Of a DNA stretch of 64,000 bases, positions 42,007 to 52,313 are shown piece by piece. Origin of the DNA: an uncultured Christensenella sp. (GTDB taxonomy: Bacteria; Bacillota; Clostridia; Christensenellales; UBA1242); the NCBI GenBank assembly GCA_949841595.1, contig CATKZB010000001.1, forward strand, positions 1 through 64,000, read 5' to 3'. Position numbers and translations under genes: made by a program. Each line of letters begins with the position of its first letter. Position 1 is the first letter of the stretch. A model generated the notes under the pieces. It saw only the letters and a list, made by a program, of their open reading frames with translations. It searched no databases and was not told the DNA's origin.

Positions 42007-44079
42007 TTGAAACTTGTTGTTATAGAAGCGCCAGCTAAAAGAGAAACATTGAAAAAGTATTTAGGAAATGGATATGAGGTTTTTGCAACAAAAGGTCATA
42101 TCAGAGATTTGCCTGCAAAGTCTTTTTCCATTGATCTAAATAATAACTATGAACCTCATTATGAAAATAATCCAGATAAGAAAGAACTTATCAGTGAGCT
42201 TAAGAAAAAAGCTGCTGCAGCTGATGAAGTTTTGATCGCGACCGACCCTGATAGGGAAGGAGAAGCAATTTCTTGGCATGTGGCAAATGTTTTGGGTTTA
42301 GATCCAAACACAAAGTGCCGTATCCAATTTAATGAAATTTCAAAAAAAGCTGTTGTTAAGGCTTTGACAGAGCCAAGAGCAATTGATTTAAATCTTGTCA
42401 ATGCTCAACAAGCCAGAAGAGTTTTGGACAGAATTGTGGGATATAAACTCTCTCCAATTCTTTCAAAGAAAATTGCACCAAAACTTTCTGCTGGAAGAGT
42501 GCAATCAGTTGCCCTGAAACTTGTTGTTGACAGAGAAATTGAGATTGAAAACTTTAAACCAGAAGAGTATTGGAATGTCACAGCTGAACATATAAAAGAT
42601 TCAGTTAAGTTTAAATCAAGTTTAACATCTTACAAAAACAAAAAACTTAAAATCGCAAACAAAGAGCAAGTTGAGAAGGTTCTTGCAGACATTAAGGGGC
42701 AAAATTTTGTCGTTGAAAATATAAAGAAATCAAAAACAAAGTCTCATGCACCAGCACCATTTACGACCAGCACAATGCAACAAGATGCTTTAAACAAACT
42801 TGGAATGAGTTTGAAACGTACAACATCTTCTGCACAAGAATTATATGAAGGTGTTGAGGTTAAGGGAGAAGGAAAAATCGCTCTTATCACTTATATCAGA
42901 ACGGATTCTACAAGAGTTTCAGTTGATGCTCAGACAGCATGTCGTGAATTTGTTGTGCAAAAATATGGAAAAGACTATGTTCCTGAAAAACCTAATATTT
43001 ATGCTTCAAAGAAGAATGCACAAGATGCGCATGAAGCAATCAGACCAATTTCAATGCAAGTTACGCCAGAAATGGTTAAAGATTCTTTGACAAAAGATAA
43101 CTACAGACTTTATAAATTGATTTATGAAAGATTTATTGCAAGTCAAATGAGTGAAGCAGAATATTCAAATGTCAATGTTTCAATAAAAGTCAATGACTAC
43201 ACTTTTAAAGCAGTTGGAAAAACTCTTGAGTTTGCAGGTTACACGGCAGTTTATAAAGAGTTTTCTGAAGAAGATAAAGAAAAAGATTCTGGGAAATTGC
43301 CAAAATTGGATGAGGGTGAAGTTGTAAAAACAGAAAACATCAAAGAAGAACAAAAATTTACCAAGCCACCAGCCAGATTTACAGAAGCAAGTTTGGTTAA
43401 GGCAATGGAAGAGAAGGGGATTGGACGTCCTGCAACATATGCTGCAACAATCACAATTCTGACTGCAAGAAATTATTGTACGAAAGACGGAAAATATCTT
43501 GTTCCTACCGAACTTGGCCGTCATATAACAGAATACTTGGATAAATTTTTCCATGGTGTTATAAATGTGAAATTTACTGCCAATATGGAAAATAGACTCG
43601 ACGACATCGCAGAAAGCAAAGATGACTGGCATAGTGTTGTAGACAGTTTTTGGAATGGTTTTAAAGGCCTTTTGGCTAATGCAGATGCAAGCAGTTTGAC
43701 AATGAAAGCACAACCAATCGAAACAGACATTATCTGTGAAAAATGTGGTCATAAGATGCTTATCAGAGAAGGAAGATATGGAAAATTTTTGGGATGTTCA
43801 AATTTCCCAAAATGTAAAAATGTCAGACCTTATGAAACTGAAGAAAAGAAACCAGTTGGAAAATGTCCAGAATGTGGGAAAAATGTGTTCGCTTTTAAAA
43901 CTAAGCGTGGAAAGTTGTTTTATGCTTGTGAAGATAAAGACGGATGCCATTTTATGAGTTGGGATGTACCTACAGGAGAGAATTGTCCAAATTGTGGAAA
44001 GTATCTTGTGAAAAAGGGCAAGAAAATAAAATGTTCAAGTTGTGATTTTCAACAAGAGATAATTGAAGGAAATGAATAA
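42007..44079 (+). CDS. topA: DNA topoisomerase I
   Basis: A 690-aa type IA enzyme. The TTG at 42007 is the start, with AAGGAG 5 nt upstream. The TOPRIM domain has KLVVIEAPAKRETLKKYL (the usual ESPAK reads EAPAK) and DPDREGEAISWH. The active Tyr is in LITYIRTDSTRVS (about residue 298). Three C-terminal four-Cys zinc ribbons start at about residues 577, 620 and 660. It relaxes negative supercoils. Confidence 0.97.
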   Translation: MKLVVIEAPAKRETLKKYLGNGYEVFATKGHIRDLPAKSFSIDLNNNYEPHYENNPDKKELISELKKKAAAADEVLIATDPDREGEAISWHVANVLGLDPNTKCRIQFNEISKKAVVKALTEPRAIDLNLVNAQQARRVLDRIVGYKLSPILSKKIAPKLSAGRVQSVALKLVVDREIEIENFKPEEYWNVTAEHIKDSVKFKSSLTSYKNKKLKIANKEQVEKVLADIKGQNFVVENIKKSKTKSHAPAPFTTSTMQQDALNKLGMSLKRTTSSAQELYEGVEVKGEGKIALITYIRTDSTRVSVDAQTACREFVVQKYGKDYVPEKPNIYASKKNAQDAHEAIRPISMQVTPEMVKDSLTKDNYRLYKLIYERFIASQMSEAEYSNVNVSIKVNDYTFKAVGKTLEFAGYTAVYKEFSEEDKEKDSGKLPKLDEGEVVKTENIKEEQKFTKPPARFTEASLVKAMEEKGIGRPATYAATITILTARNYCTKDGKYLVPTELGRHITEYLDKFFHGVINVKFTANMENRLDDIAESKDDWHSVVDSFWNGFKGLLANADASSLTMKAQPIETDIICEKCGHKMLIREGRYGKFLGCSNFPKCKNVRPYETEEKKPVGKCPECGKNVFAFKTKRGKLFYACEDKDGCHFMSWDVPTGENCPNCGKYLVKKGKKIKCSSCDFQQEIIEGNE

Positions 44080-44082
44080 AAC

Positions 44083-44113
44083 AAAAAGGGGAGTGAATTT
44101 ACTTCCTTTTTTA
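44083..44113 (+). terminator. Terminator after topA
   Basis: AAAAAGGGGAGT pairs with ACTTCCTTTTTT (two G-U pairs) around a GAATTT loop; it is followed by TT and A. Confidence 0.65.
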
Positions 44114-44183
44114 TGCCAAATTTATGTATAAGACAATTTAATTGAAAATGTGTGTTAAATTTTAGGTTATTGTGATTAAAGTA

Positions 44184-44192
44184 TGCTATAAT
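44184..44192 (+). promoter_or_regulatory. Extended -10 promoter of hslVU
   Basis: TGC-TATAAT, a perfect extended -10, 26 nt before the hslV ATG. No good -35 hexamer is seen at 17 bp. Confidence 0.5.
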
Positions 44193-44218
44193 TAATTTGA
44201 TTATAAAGGAGAAAAACT

Positions 44219-44761
44219 ATGGAACCGATGTTTAGAGGAACAACAATTTGTGCCGTTAAAAGAAATGGGAAGATAGCAGTTGCAGGTGATGGACAAGTGA
44301 CACTGCAAAACAGCATCATATTTAAAAACAATGCAAAAAAGGTTAGAAGAATTTATAACAACTCTGTGGTTATTGGATTTGCTGGCTCTGTTGCAGATGC
44401 TTTTTCATTGAGTGAAAGATTTGAGGCGATGCTTAATAAATTTGCTGGCAACTTGATGAGAAGTGCAGTTGAGCTTGCTCAAACTTGGAGAGATGACAAA
44501 GTTGCAAGACAACTTGAAGCTATGATGATTGTTGCAGATAAAAATCAAATCTTGATTTTGGATGGAGCAGGAAATGTCATAGAACCACAAGATGATATCT
44601 GTGCAATTGGATCTGGTGGGAATTATGCCTTGGCAGCTGCAAGGGCTTTGATTCAAAACACCGAATATGAGGCAAAGGATGTGGCATATAAAGCACTTAA
44701 AATTGCCAGTGAAATTTGTGTGTTTACAAATGAACATATTATTGTTGAAGAATTAAATTAA
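44219..44761 (+). CDS. hslV: HslV (ClpQ) protease subunit
   Basis: A 180-aa proteasome-like peptidase. After a short propeptide (MEPMFRG) comes [22 protein letters not shown], where the first Thr would be the N-terminal nucleophile. The [12 protein letters not shown] and [16 protein letters not shown] motifs are conserved. AAAGGAG precedes the ATG. Two hexamers form the chamber opened by HslU, encoded 17 nt downstream. Confidence 0.96.
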   Translation: MEPMFRGTTICAVKRNGKIAVAGDGQVTLQNSIIFKNNAKKVRRIYNNSVVIGFAGSVADAFSLSERFEAMLNKFAGNLMRSAVELAQTWRDDKVARQLEAMMIVADKNQILILDGAGNVIEPQDDICAIGSGGNYALAAARALIQNTEYEAKDVAYKALKIASEICVFTNEHIIVEELN

Positions 44762-44778
44762 AGCTAAAGGAGAATGAT

Positions 44779-46074
44779 ATGAATTTTACACCAAAACAAA
44801 TTGTAAATGAACTTGACAAATATATAGTTGGACAAACAAAAGCTAAGAAAGCCGTTGCTGTTGCGCTTAGAAATCGTTATAGAAGAAGCAAATTATCTGC
44901 TGAAGTTAGGGATGAAATAACACCAAAAAACATTGTTATGAGTGGACCAACTGGTGTTGGTAAGACAGAAATTGCAAGAAGAATTGCAAAACTTGTGGGA
45001 GCTCCGTTTGTTAAGGTTGAAGCAACAAAATATACTGAAGTGGGCTATGTTGGCCGTGATGTTGAAAGCATGGTTAGAGATTTGGTTGAAGTTGCTGTCA
45101 GAATGGTTAAAGACAGGAAGAAAAAAGAAGTTGAAAACAAAGTTATGCCTATTGTTGAAGAACGTCTTGTTGATGCGATTTTTCAAAACAGAAGAGTTAC
45201 CATGGTGGAAGTTAACAGAGAGGTATTGTTTGAAGAACTTCATAGTGGAAAATGCGAAGATGAGAACATTGAAATTATGGTTCTTGAAACTCCAAAACCA
45301 ATGATGGCATTTGCAGGTAACGAAATCAATTTGGGCTCTATGTTTGAAGGGCTTGCTCCACAAAAACATAAGAAAAAGAAAATGACGGTTAAACATGCTC
45401 GTGAAGCTTTGTTGCAAGAAGAAAGTGACAAAATCATTGATATAGATAATGTCAATGAAGAAGCAATCACATTGGCTGAAGAACAAGGAATCATATTCAT
45501 TGATGAAATAGATAAGATCATTGGCAAAAGCCAGGCGACAAACAGTGCTGATGTTTCCAGAGAAGGCGTTCAAAGAGACATTTTGCCAATTGTGGAAGGT
45601 AGTACCGTTCCAACAAAATATGGCAATGTGAAGACAGATTTCATTCTCTTTATTGCAGCTGGGGCTTTCCATGTTTCAAAGATGGAAGACATGATTCCAG
45701 AACTTCAAGGAAGATTTCCAATTAGGGTTGAACTTGAAAGTTTGACAAAAGAAGACTTCAAAAAAATATTAAGCACTCCAAAAAATGCAGTCACAGTGCA
45801 ATATTCACATTTGCTTAAAGTTGATAACATTAATTTGGTGTTTAAAGATGATGCCTTGGATGAAATTGCAGAAATGGCTGAAAGAGAGAATGAAACCAGT
45901 GAAGATTTGGGAGCAAGAAGATTGCACACAATCATGGAAGCTTTGTTGGAAGATGTTTCTTTCAATGCAACTGGAGAACATCCTATGCTTGACATCATTA
46001 TAGACAAAAATTATGTTTTGAATGTGTTTAAAGATAGACAGCAAAAATATGATCTGAAAAAATATGTTTTATAA
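44779..46074 (+). CDS. hslU: HslU (ClpY) ATPase
   Basis: A 431-aa AAA+ unfoldase. The N terminus TPKQIVNELDKYIVGQTKAKKAVAVALRNRYRR is diagnostic. Walker A SGPTGVGKTEIARRIA (about residue 55), pore loop GYVGRDVESM, an I-domain (about 110-230), Walker B IIFIDEIDKI and the C-terminal QKYDLKKYVL docking tail are present. It feeds substrates to HslV. Confidence 0.97.
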   Translation: MNFTPKQIVNELDKYIVGQTKAKKAVAVALRNRYRRSKLSAEVRDEITPKNIVMSGPTGVGKTEIARRIAKLVGAPFVKVEATKYTEVGYVGRDVESMVRDLVEVAVRMVKDRKKKEVENKVMPIVEERLVDAIFQNRRVTMVEVNREVLFEELHSGKCEDENIEIMVLETPKPMMAFAGNEINLGSMFEGLAPQKHKKKKMTVKHAREALLQEESDKIIDIDNVNEEAITLAEEQGIIFIDEIDKIIGKSQATNSADVSREGVQRDILPIVEGSTVPTKYGNVKTDFILFIAAGAFHVSKMEDMIPELQGRFPIRVELESLTKEDFKKILSTPKNAVTVQYSHLLKVDNINLVFKDDALDEIAEMAERENETSEDLGARRLHTIMEALLEDVSFNATGEHPMLDIIIDKNYVLNVFKDRQQKYDLKKYVL

Positions 46075-46077
46075 AAT

Positions 46078-46128
46078 ATGTTGTATTACGCAATAAATCT
46101 GTTGAATAATACCACAATATATAGTGTT
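46078..46128. repeat. Interspersed palindromic repeat, copy E
   Basis: ATGTTGTATTACGCAATA, about 8 nt, then TTGAATAATACCACAATATATAGTG. It aligns along its whole length with copy G in ruvAB. It lies between hslU and tcdA. Confidence 0.75.
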
Positions 46129-46139
46129 TAAGGAATTTT

Positions 46140-46817
46140 ATGTGGACAGATAGAACAAAAATTTTGATAGGACAAAATGGAGTTGAACAACTTGAGAAAA
46201 GCAAAGTTGCAGTTATAGGCATTGGTGGTGTTGGTGGATACACATGTCAAATGCTGGCTAGAGCTGGGGTTGGAAACATCACTTTAATAGATTTTGATAA
46301 AGTGGATGAAACTAACATTAATCGCCAAATTGTCGCAACAACAAAAACTGTTGGAAAGTTAAAAACCGAAGTTATGAGAGATATCATATTTGAAATTAAT
46401 CCAAAATGTAAGGTTAATGCACTTTGTGAAAGATTTTCTTTGCAAAATGCTGAAAGGTTGTTATCTCAAAATTTTGATTATGTTATCGATGCGATAGACA
46501 GCGTTTCTGATAAAGTTGAACTTATATGTTTTTGCAAAGAAAAAAATATTAACATCATCTCAGCTATGGGTGCTGGCAATCGAATCGGTATTCCAACTTT
46601 TAAAGTTGTTGATATCTATAAAACTTTTAATGATGGTTTGGCAAAAATCATGAGAAAAAAATTGCGAGAAAGGCATATAAAAACATTAGATGTGGTAACA
46701 AGCGAAGAGATAGCAATGAAAAATGAAAAAAACACAGAAATAGGCAGTATTTCCTATTATCCAGCAATGTGTGGATGTGTTTTGGGAGCTTTTGTTATAA
46801 ACAAATTATTAAAATAA
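46140..46817 (+). CDS. tcdA: TcdA/CsdL-type E1-like enzyme (tRNA t6A dehydratase)
   Basis: A 225-aa ThiF-family adenylating enzyme. The nucleotide-binding motif is VAVIGIGGVGGYTCQMLARAGVG, followed by LIDFDKVDETNINRQIVA and the conserved DAIDSVSDKVELI. AMGAGNRI and the C-terminal YYPAMCGCVLG fit TcdA, which cyclises t6A to ct6A at tRNA position 37. TTAAGGA precedes the ATG. trxA follows after 12 nt. Confidence 0.9.
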   Translation: MWTDRTKILIGQNGVEQLEKSKVAVIGIGGVGGYTCQMLARAGVGNITLIDFDKVDETNINRQIVATTKTVGKLKTEVMRDIIFEINPKCKVNALCERFSLQNAERLLSQNFDYVIDAIDSVSDKVELICFCKEKNINIISAMGAGNRIGIPTFKVVDIYKTFNDGLAKIMRKKLRERHIKTLDVVTSEEIAMKNEKNTEIGSISYYPAMCGCVLGAFVINKLLK

Positions 46818-46829
46818 AGGAGTGAATAT

Positions 46830-47138
46830 ATGGAAATTATTACAGAGAAAGATTTTAATGAAAAAATTAAAAAAGGAGTGGTGGTAGTTGACTTTTTTGC
46901 AACTTGGTGTGGACCTTGCCGTATGATGACTCCAATTTTGGAAGATATAAAAACAGAACTTAGCGATTCTGTTGAAATTTATAAAGTTGATGTCGATGAA
47001 GATCAAAAATTGGCAAGAAGTTTTGGCATTATGAGCATTCCAACTTTGTTTATTTTCGTTGATGGACAGTTGAAAGAAAAGCATATTGGGCTTTGGATGA
47101 AGGATGATATGTTGACTGTGCTTAAATCTTATTTATAA
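46830..47138 (+). CDS. trxA: Thioredoxin
   Basis: A 102-aa thioredoxin with VVVVDFFATWCGPCRMMTPILE (active CGPC at about residues 29-32), the cis-Pro in IMSIPTLFIFVDG, and no signal peptide. AAAGGAG precedes the ATG. A cytoplasmic disulfide reductant, cotranscribed with tcdA. Confidence 0.96.
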   Translation: MEIITEKDFNEKIKKGVVVVDFFATWCGPCRMMTPILEDIKTELSDSVEIYKVDVDEDQKLARSFGIMSIPTLFIFVDGQLKEKHIGLWMKDDMLTVLKSYL

Positions 47139-47187
47139 TTCAATTCTTAATTTATAATTAAGTTTTCAATTGTTTTTAAATTTACTA

Positions 47188-47216
47188 TTGACAACCAAAG
47201 TTTTTGGTGGTAAAAT
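47188..47216 (+). promoter_or_regulatory. Promoter of iscS-iscU
   Basis: Perfect TTGACA (47188-47193), 17 bp, extended TGG-TAAAAT (47211-47216). Only an AT-only weak hairpin lies between trxA and this promoter. Confidence 0.8.
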
Positions 47217-47240
47217 TGAAACGATTAAAGGGGAGTCAAA

Positions 47241-48416
47241 ATGGAAAGAAAAATTTATTTGGACAACGCTTCAACAACTTATGTTTCAAACGAAGTGTTG
47301 AACGAAATGATGCCTTGTTTTAATTCAATCTATGGAAATGCAGGCTCTTTGCACAGTTTTGGCAGAGATGCAATGGCTATTGTTGACAGAGCAAGAGATA
47401 GAGTTAAAGAGGCAATAAATGCCAGCAAAGCAAATGAAATTTACTTTACAAGTGGTGGAACTGAAGCTGACAATTGGGCTATTCTTGGGGTCGCTCATGC
47501 CAATGCAAACAAAGGAAAACATATCATCACAAGCCAAATAGAACATCATGCAGTTCTTCATGCTTGCGAACAATTGGAAAAAGAAGGCTATGAAGTTACA
47601 TATTTGCCAGTTGATTCAACGGGGCTTGTGGATTTGGCAGAACTTCTTCATGCAATAAGAAAAGATACAATTCTTATTTCAATTATGGCAGTTAACAATG
47701 AAGTAGGAACAATTCAAAATATCAAAGCAATTGCTAAAATTGCACATGACTACAACATTTTGTTCCACACTGATGCTGTTCAAGCTATTGGAGTTATGAA
47801 AATTGATGTTCAAGATATGGAAATTGATTTGCTTTCAATTTCATCTCACAAAATTCATGGACCAAAGGGTGTTGGTGCTTTGTATGTGAAAAATGGAGTA
47901 AGAATTGATCCAATTCAATTTGGTGGAAACAGTCAAGAAAGAGGCAAGCGAGCCGGAACAGAAAATGTGCCAGGAATTGCAGGTTTTGGAAAGGCAATTG
48001 AAATCACTTCAAGAAATTGCATTATAAACAACAAAAAACTTAAAAATATCAGAGATTATTTCTTGCAAAGACTTGAAGAAAAGGTGGAATTTTTCCAAGT
48101 TAATGGACATCCACATCAAAAGTCTAATGCAATTTTAAATGTTTCATTCTATGGAATTGAAGGAGAATCAATTTTGATGTTGTTGGATTTGGCTGGAATT
48201 TGTGTTTCAACTTCATCAGCTTGCACTTCAAAATCTTTGCTTCCTTCTCATGTGTTAAAAGCAATGGGAATTCCAGATGAAATTGCACAAGGCTCAATAA
48301 GAATCTCTTTTGGTACCAATATTTCAAAATCTGATGTTGATTTTGTTGTGGATGAAATTCAGAATGTGGTTGCAAAATTGAGAGCTATTTCGCCAATTCA
48401 AGCAGGGAGGATGTAA
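47241..48416 (+). CDS. iscS: Cysteine desulfurase IscS/NifS
   Basis: A 391-aa PLP enzyme. YLDNASTTYVSNEVL, HHAVLHACEQLEKEGYEVTYLPVD, HTDAVQAIG, the PLP Lys in SISSHKIHGPKGVGALY (about residue 205), RAGTENVPGIAGFGKA and the active Cys in STSSACTSKSLLPSHVL (about 327) are all present. It donates sulfur to the scaffold IscU, encoded 2 nt downstream. GGGGAG precedes the ATG. No IscR or MnmA accompanies it. Confidence 0.96.
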   Translation: MERKIYLDNASTTYVSNEVLNEMMPCFNSIYGNAGSLHSFGRDAMAIVDRARDRVKEAINASKANEIYFTSGGTEADNWAILGVAHANANKGKHIITSQIEHHAVLHACEQLEKEGYEVTYLPVDSTGLVDLAELLHAIRKDTILISIMAVNNEVGTIQNIKAIAKIAHDYNILFHTDAVQAIGVMKIDVQDMEIDLLSISSHKIHGPKGVGALYVKNGVRIDPIQFGGNSQERGKRAGTENVPGIAGFGKAIEITSRNCIINNKKLKNIRDYFLQRLEEKVEFFQVNGHPHQKSNAILNVSFYGIEGESILMLLDLAGICVSTSSACTSKSLLPSHVLKAMGIPDEIAQGSIRISFGTNISKSDVDFVVDEIQNVVAKLRAISPIQAGRM

Positions 48417-48418
48417 TT

Positions 48419-48838
48419 ATGTACAGTAAAACAGTTATTGAAAGATTTCAAAATCCACGTAATGCAGGTGGAATGCATGGTGCTAATGCAATAGGACAAG
48501 TTGGAAATGCAGCTTGTGGAGATATCATGAAAATGTATCTTAAAATTAATGATAATGGTGTTATTGAAAATGCCAGATTTAAAACCTTTGGCTGTTGTGC
48601 AGCAATTGCTTCAACAGATATGGCTTGCGATTTAATTAAAGGAAAAACAATTGATGAAGCACTGAAAGTTACAAACAAAGATGTTATGGATTTGCTTGGA
48701 GAACTTCCACCACACAAGATTCATTGTTCAATTTTGGCTGAAGAATCAATCAGAGCAGCAATTGAAGATTATTACAAGAAAAAAGAAAAAGAAACAAAAC
48801 AAGCAATAAAGAAATCTGCAAAGAAAGTAGAAGAATAA
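48419..48838 (+). CDS. iscU: IscU/NifU-type Fe-S scaffold
   Basis: A 139-aa scaffold. YSKTVIERFQNPRNAGGM starts the fold. The three ligand Cys are in VGNAACGDIMKMYL, FKTFGCCAAIASTD and PPHKIHCSILAEE. A Lys/Glu-rich tail of about 20 residues extends past the fold. It assembles Fe-S clusters with IscS. It is closer to NifU N-terminal domains than to SufU, since the SufU zinc-site insertion is not seen. Confidence 0.94.
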   Translation: MYSKTVIERFQNPRNAGGMHGANAIGQVGNAACGDIMKMYLKINDNGVIENARFKTFGCCAAIASTDMACDLIKGKTIDEALKVTNKDVMDLLGELPPHKIHCSILAEESIRAAIEDYYKKKEKETKQAIKKSAKKVEE

Positions 48839-48845
48839 AATAAAT

Positions 48846-48874
48846 AAAAAGCCTTTATAAAAAAGGCTTTTTTT
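48846..48874 (+). terminator. Terminator after iscU
   Basis: AAAAAGCCTTT and AAAGGCTTTTTTT with a short AT loop: a classic intrinsic terminator. Confidence 0.9.
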
Positions 48875-48910
48875 CATTAAACTCTCAAATTTCTTATCTT
48901 TTTTAATTTA

Positions 48911-48939
48911 TTGCATAATACCAGATATTGTGGTGTTAT
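48911..48939. repeat. Interspersed palindromic repeat, copy F
   Basis: TTGC-ATAATACCA, GATATTG, TGGTGTTAT: a 9-bp inverted repeat with one G-T pair, between iscU and the convergent tgt. Confidence 0.7.
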
Positions 48940-48964
48940 TTTAAAGGACTACTCAAAATATGTA

Positions 48965-49002
48965 TTAACTATTCGCAAAACCTGTCTTTTGCGAATAGTT
49001 AA
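48965..49002. repeat. Perfect 16-bp inverted repeat
   Basis: TTAACTATTCGCAAAA (48965-48980), CCTGTC loop, TTTTGCGAATAGTTAA (48987-49002). The arms match fully and no T-run follows on either strand. It is unrelated in sequence to the other repeats. It could be a convergent-gene transcription barrier, a binding site or an element remnant. Confidence 0.8.
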
Positions 49003-49061
49003 AGATGCTTTATTTTATAAAAAATTTACGTCGCCTATTACAAATTTGTCATCATTTGATT

Positions 49062-50192
<1,131 letters not shown>

Positions 50193-51236
50193 TTATTCAA
50201 TAAGCATTGCATCGCCAAAGCTAAAAAATCTGTATTTTTTATCGACAGCAAGTTTGTATAATTCTAAAGTTTTGTCAATGTCACCAATAAAAGCTGACAC
50301 AAGCATTATAAGAGTGCTTTCTGGCAAATGAAAATTTGTGATAAGTGCATCGACAATTTTAAATTTGTAAGGTGGATATAAAAATATTTGAGTTTCTCTT
50401 TTTTGAGCTTTTAAAAGACCATTTTCGTCATATCCACTTTCCAAAACTCTGACAGAAGTTGTTCCGACAGCAACTATTCTTCTGCCTTCTTTTTTGGCAC
50501 AATTAATTTTGTCAGCCACTTCTTGTGTGATTTCAAAATATTCAGAATGCATCTCATGATTTAAGATGTTGTCTTCTTTGACTGGTCTGAATGTACCTAG
50601 TCCTACATGCAACAAAACTTCAACAATTTCCACACCTTTTTCTTTAAGTTGTTCTATCAATTGTGGAGTGAAATGCAATCCAGCAGTTGGTGCAGCACTG
50701 GAGCCTTCGACTTTTGCATAAACTGTTTGATATCTGTTTTGATCCTTAAGTTTTTCTTTTATATAAGGTGGAAGTGGCATAGTGCCGATTTCCATCAAAT
50801 GCTCCTCAAATGTTTTGCTGTCTTTATAATCAAAACAAATTTTGCATGAACCATAATCCCCTTTTTCAACAACAAAGCATCTGATATTTTCATTAAAGAC
50901 GATTTCAGTGCCAACAGAAAGTCTTTTTGCAGGTTTTGCAATTACTTCCCAATTATGCAGATCAATCCTTTTTTGTAGCAAAATTTCAATTTTAGCACCC
51001 GTTGTGCTTTTGTAGCCAAATAATCTGGCAGGAAGAACTTTGGTGTTGTTAACAACCAATAAATCCCCTTTTTTTAAGAAATTTAAAATATCATAAAAGT
51101 GATTATGTTGAATATTTTGGGTCTGTCTGTTAAAACACAATAATTTTGAGTGGTCTCTTGGTTCAACTGGAGTTTGTGCAATCAGTTCTTCTGGAAGGTC
51201 ATAATAATAAGTTGATTTTAACAATTCTCTTTGCAT
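50193..51236 (-). CDS. queA: S-adenosylmethionine:tRNA ribosyltransferase-isomerase
   Basis: A 347-aa enzyme. TYYYDLPEELIAQTPVEPRDHSKLLCF starts the fold; LLVVNNTKVLPARLFG, GSSAAPTAGLHFT and ALITNFHLPESTLIMLVSAF are diagnostic. It turns preQ1-tRNA into epoxyqueuosine-tRNA, acting after Tgt. AAAGGGA precedes the ATG, and it lies 11 nt after ruvB. Confidence 0.97.
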   Translation of the reverse strand: MQRELLKSTYYYDLPEELIAQTPVEPRDHSKLLCFNRQTQNIQHNHFYDILNFLKKGDLLVVNNTKVLPARLFGYKSTTGAKIEILLQKRIDLHNWEVIAKPAKRLSVGTEIVFNENIRCFVVEKGDYGSCKICFDYKDSKTFEEHLMEIGTMPLPPYIKEKLKDQNRYQTVYAKVEGSSAAPTAGLHFTPQLIEQLKEKGVEIVEVLLHVGLGTFRPVKEDNILNHEMHSEYFEITQEVADKINCAKKEGRRIVAVGTTSVRVLESGYDENGLLKAQKRETQIFLYPPYKFKIVDALITNFHLPESTLIMLVSAFIGDIDKTLELYKLAVDKKYRFFSFGDAMLIE

Positions 51237-51247
51237 GGCAATTCCCT

Positions 51248-52249
51248 TTATTTTTCCGGATAAGCAATCCCTAAGTGATGATAAGCATTTTCAAGTGCAA
51301 CACGTCCCCTTGGAGTTCGTGCAATGAAACCCAGTTGAAGAAGATATGGTTCGTAGACATCTTCAATTGTGCTTGCATCTTCACTTATAGTTGCTGAAAG
51401 TGTGTCCAAGCCGACAGGTCCACCACCAAATTTGTAAATAATGCTTTCCAAAATTTTTCTGTCAATAAAATCAAGTCCCAAATCATCGATTTCCATTTTT
51501 GCCAATGCTTGATCAGCAATTTCTTTAGTGATCTTCCCTGTGCCGAGAACTTCAGCATAATCACGGACACGTTTAAGCATTCTGTTGGCAATTCTTGGAG
51601 TACCACGAGAGCGTTTCGCAATGTCAAGACTTGCTGACTCGTCTATTTCGATTTTTAAAACACTTGCAGAACGCTTTACAATCACTTGCAATTCTTGATC
51701 ACTATACAATTCAAGACGGCAAATAACCCCAAATCTATCGCGAAGTGGACTTGTAAGCATTCCAGCTTTAGTTGTTGCACCAATAAGAGTGAAAGGTTGA
51801 ATTTTAAGACGCATATTTTTTGCAGAAGGCCCCTTCCCAACAATAAAATCAAGAGCAAAGTCTTCCATAGCTGGATATAAAATTTCTTCCACACTTTTAT
51901 TAAGTCTGTGAATTTCATCAATAAAAAGCACATCATTTTTATTTAAATTTGTCAGTATTGCAGCAAGATCTGCAGCATGCTCAATTGCTGGACCAGAAGT
52001 AACCTTAAATTGAGAGCCAAGTTCATTTGCAATGATATGAGAAAGTGTTGTTTTACCAAGTCCTGGAGGACCATACAACAAAACATGATCAAGAGCATCC
52101 TTTCGTGACTTTGCTGCTTTGATATAAATTTCCAAACTTTGTTTAACTTTTTCTTGTCCAACATATTGGTCAAGAGAGGTAGGTCTTAATGAATTTTCTA
52201 TCTCTGCATCCGTCCAATTTTTGGAACTTGTTATAAATCTATCTTCCAT
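51248..52249 (-). CDS. ruvB: Holliday junction helicase RuvB
   Basis: A 333-aa AAA+ motor. [24 protein letters not shown], Walker [19 protein letters not shown] (about residue 62), Walker [11 protein letters not shown] and sensor [20 protein letters not shown] are seen, then a C-terminal winged helix ending [18 protein letters not shown] precedes the ATG. A palindromic repeat separates it from ruvA. Confidence 0.97.
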   Translation of the reverse strand: MEDRFITSSKNWTDAEIENSLRPTSLDQYVGQEKVKQSLEIYIKAAKSRKDALDHVLLYGPPGLGKTTLSHIIANELGSQFKVTSGPAIEHAADLAAILTNLNKNDVLFIDEIHRLNKSVEEILYPAMEDFALDFIVGKGPSAKNMRLKIQPFTLIGATTKAGMLTSPLRDRFGVICRLELYSDQELQVIVKRSASVLKIEIDESASLDIAKRSRGTPRIANRMLKRVRDYAEVLGTGKITKEIADQALAKMEIDDLGLDFIDRKILESIIYKFGGGPVGLDTLSATISEDASTIEDVYEPYLLQLGFIARTPRGRVALENAYHHLGIAYPEK

Positions 52250-52263
52250 AAATCCTCACTATT

Positions 52264-52313
52264 TGTTGTGTGTTATGCAATATTAGTATTGAATAATACA
52301 CTATATATTGCAC
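52264..52313. repeat. Interspersed palindromic repeat, copy G
   Basis: GTGTGTTATGCAATATTAG, TATTGAATAATACACTATATATTG. GTGTGTTAT (52268-52276) pairs with ATAATACAC (52293-52301). It lies between ruvA and ruvB, which should be cotranscribed. Confidence 0.8.

Noticed and set aside
44893..45672. 259-aa leftward ORF opposite hslU
   Set aside because: Antisense shadow with no recognisable motif and no ribosome site.
47139..47187. Terminator after trxA
   Set aside because: The only stem is AT-only and lacks a proper T-run.
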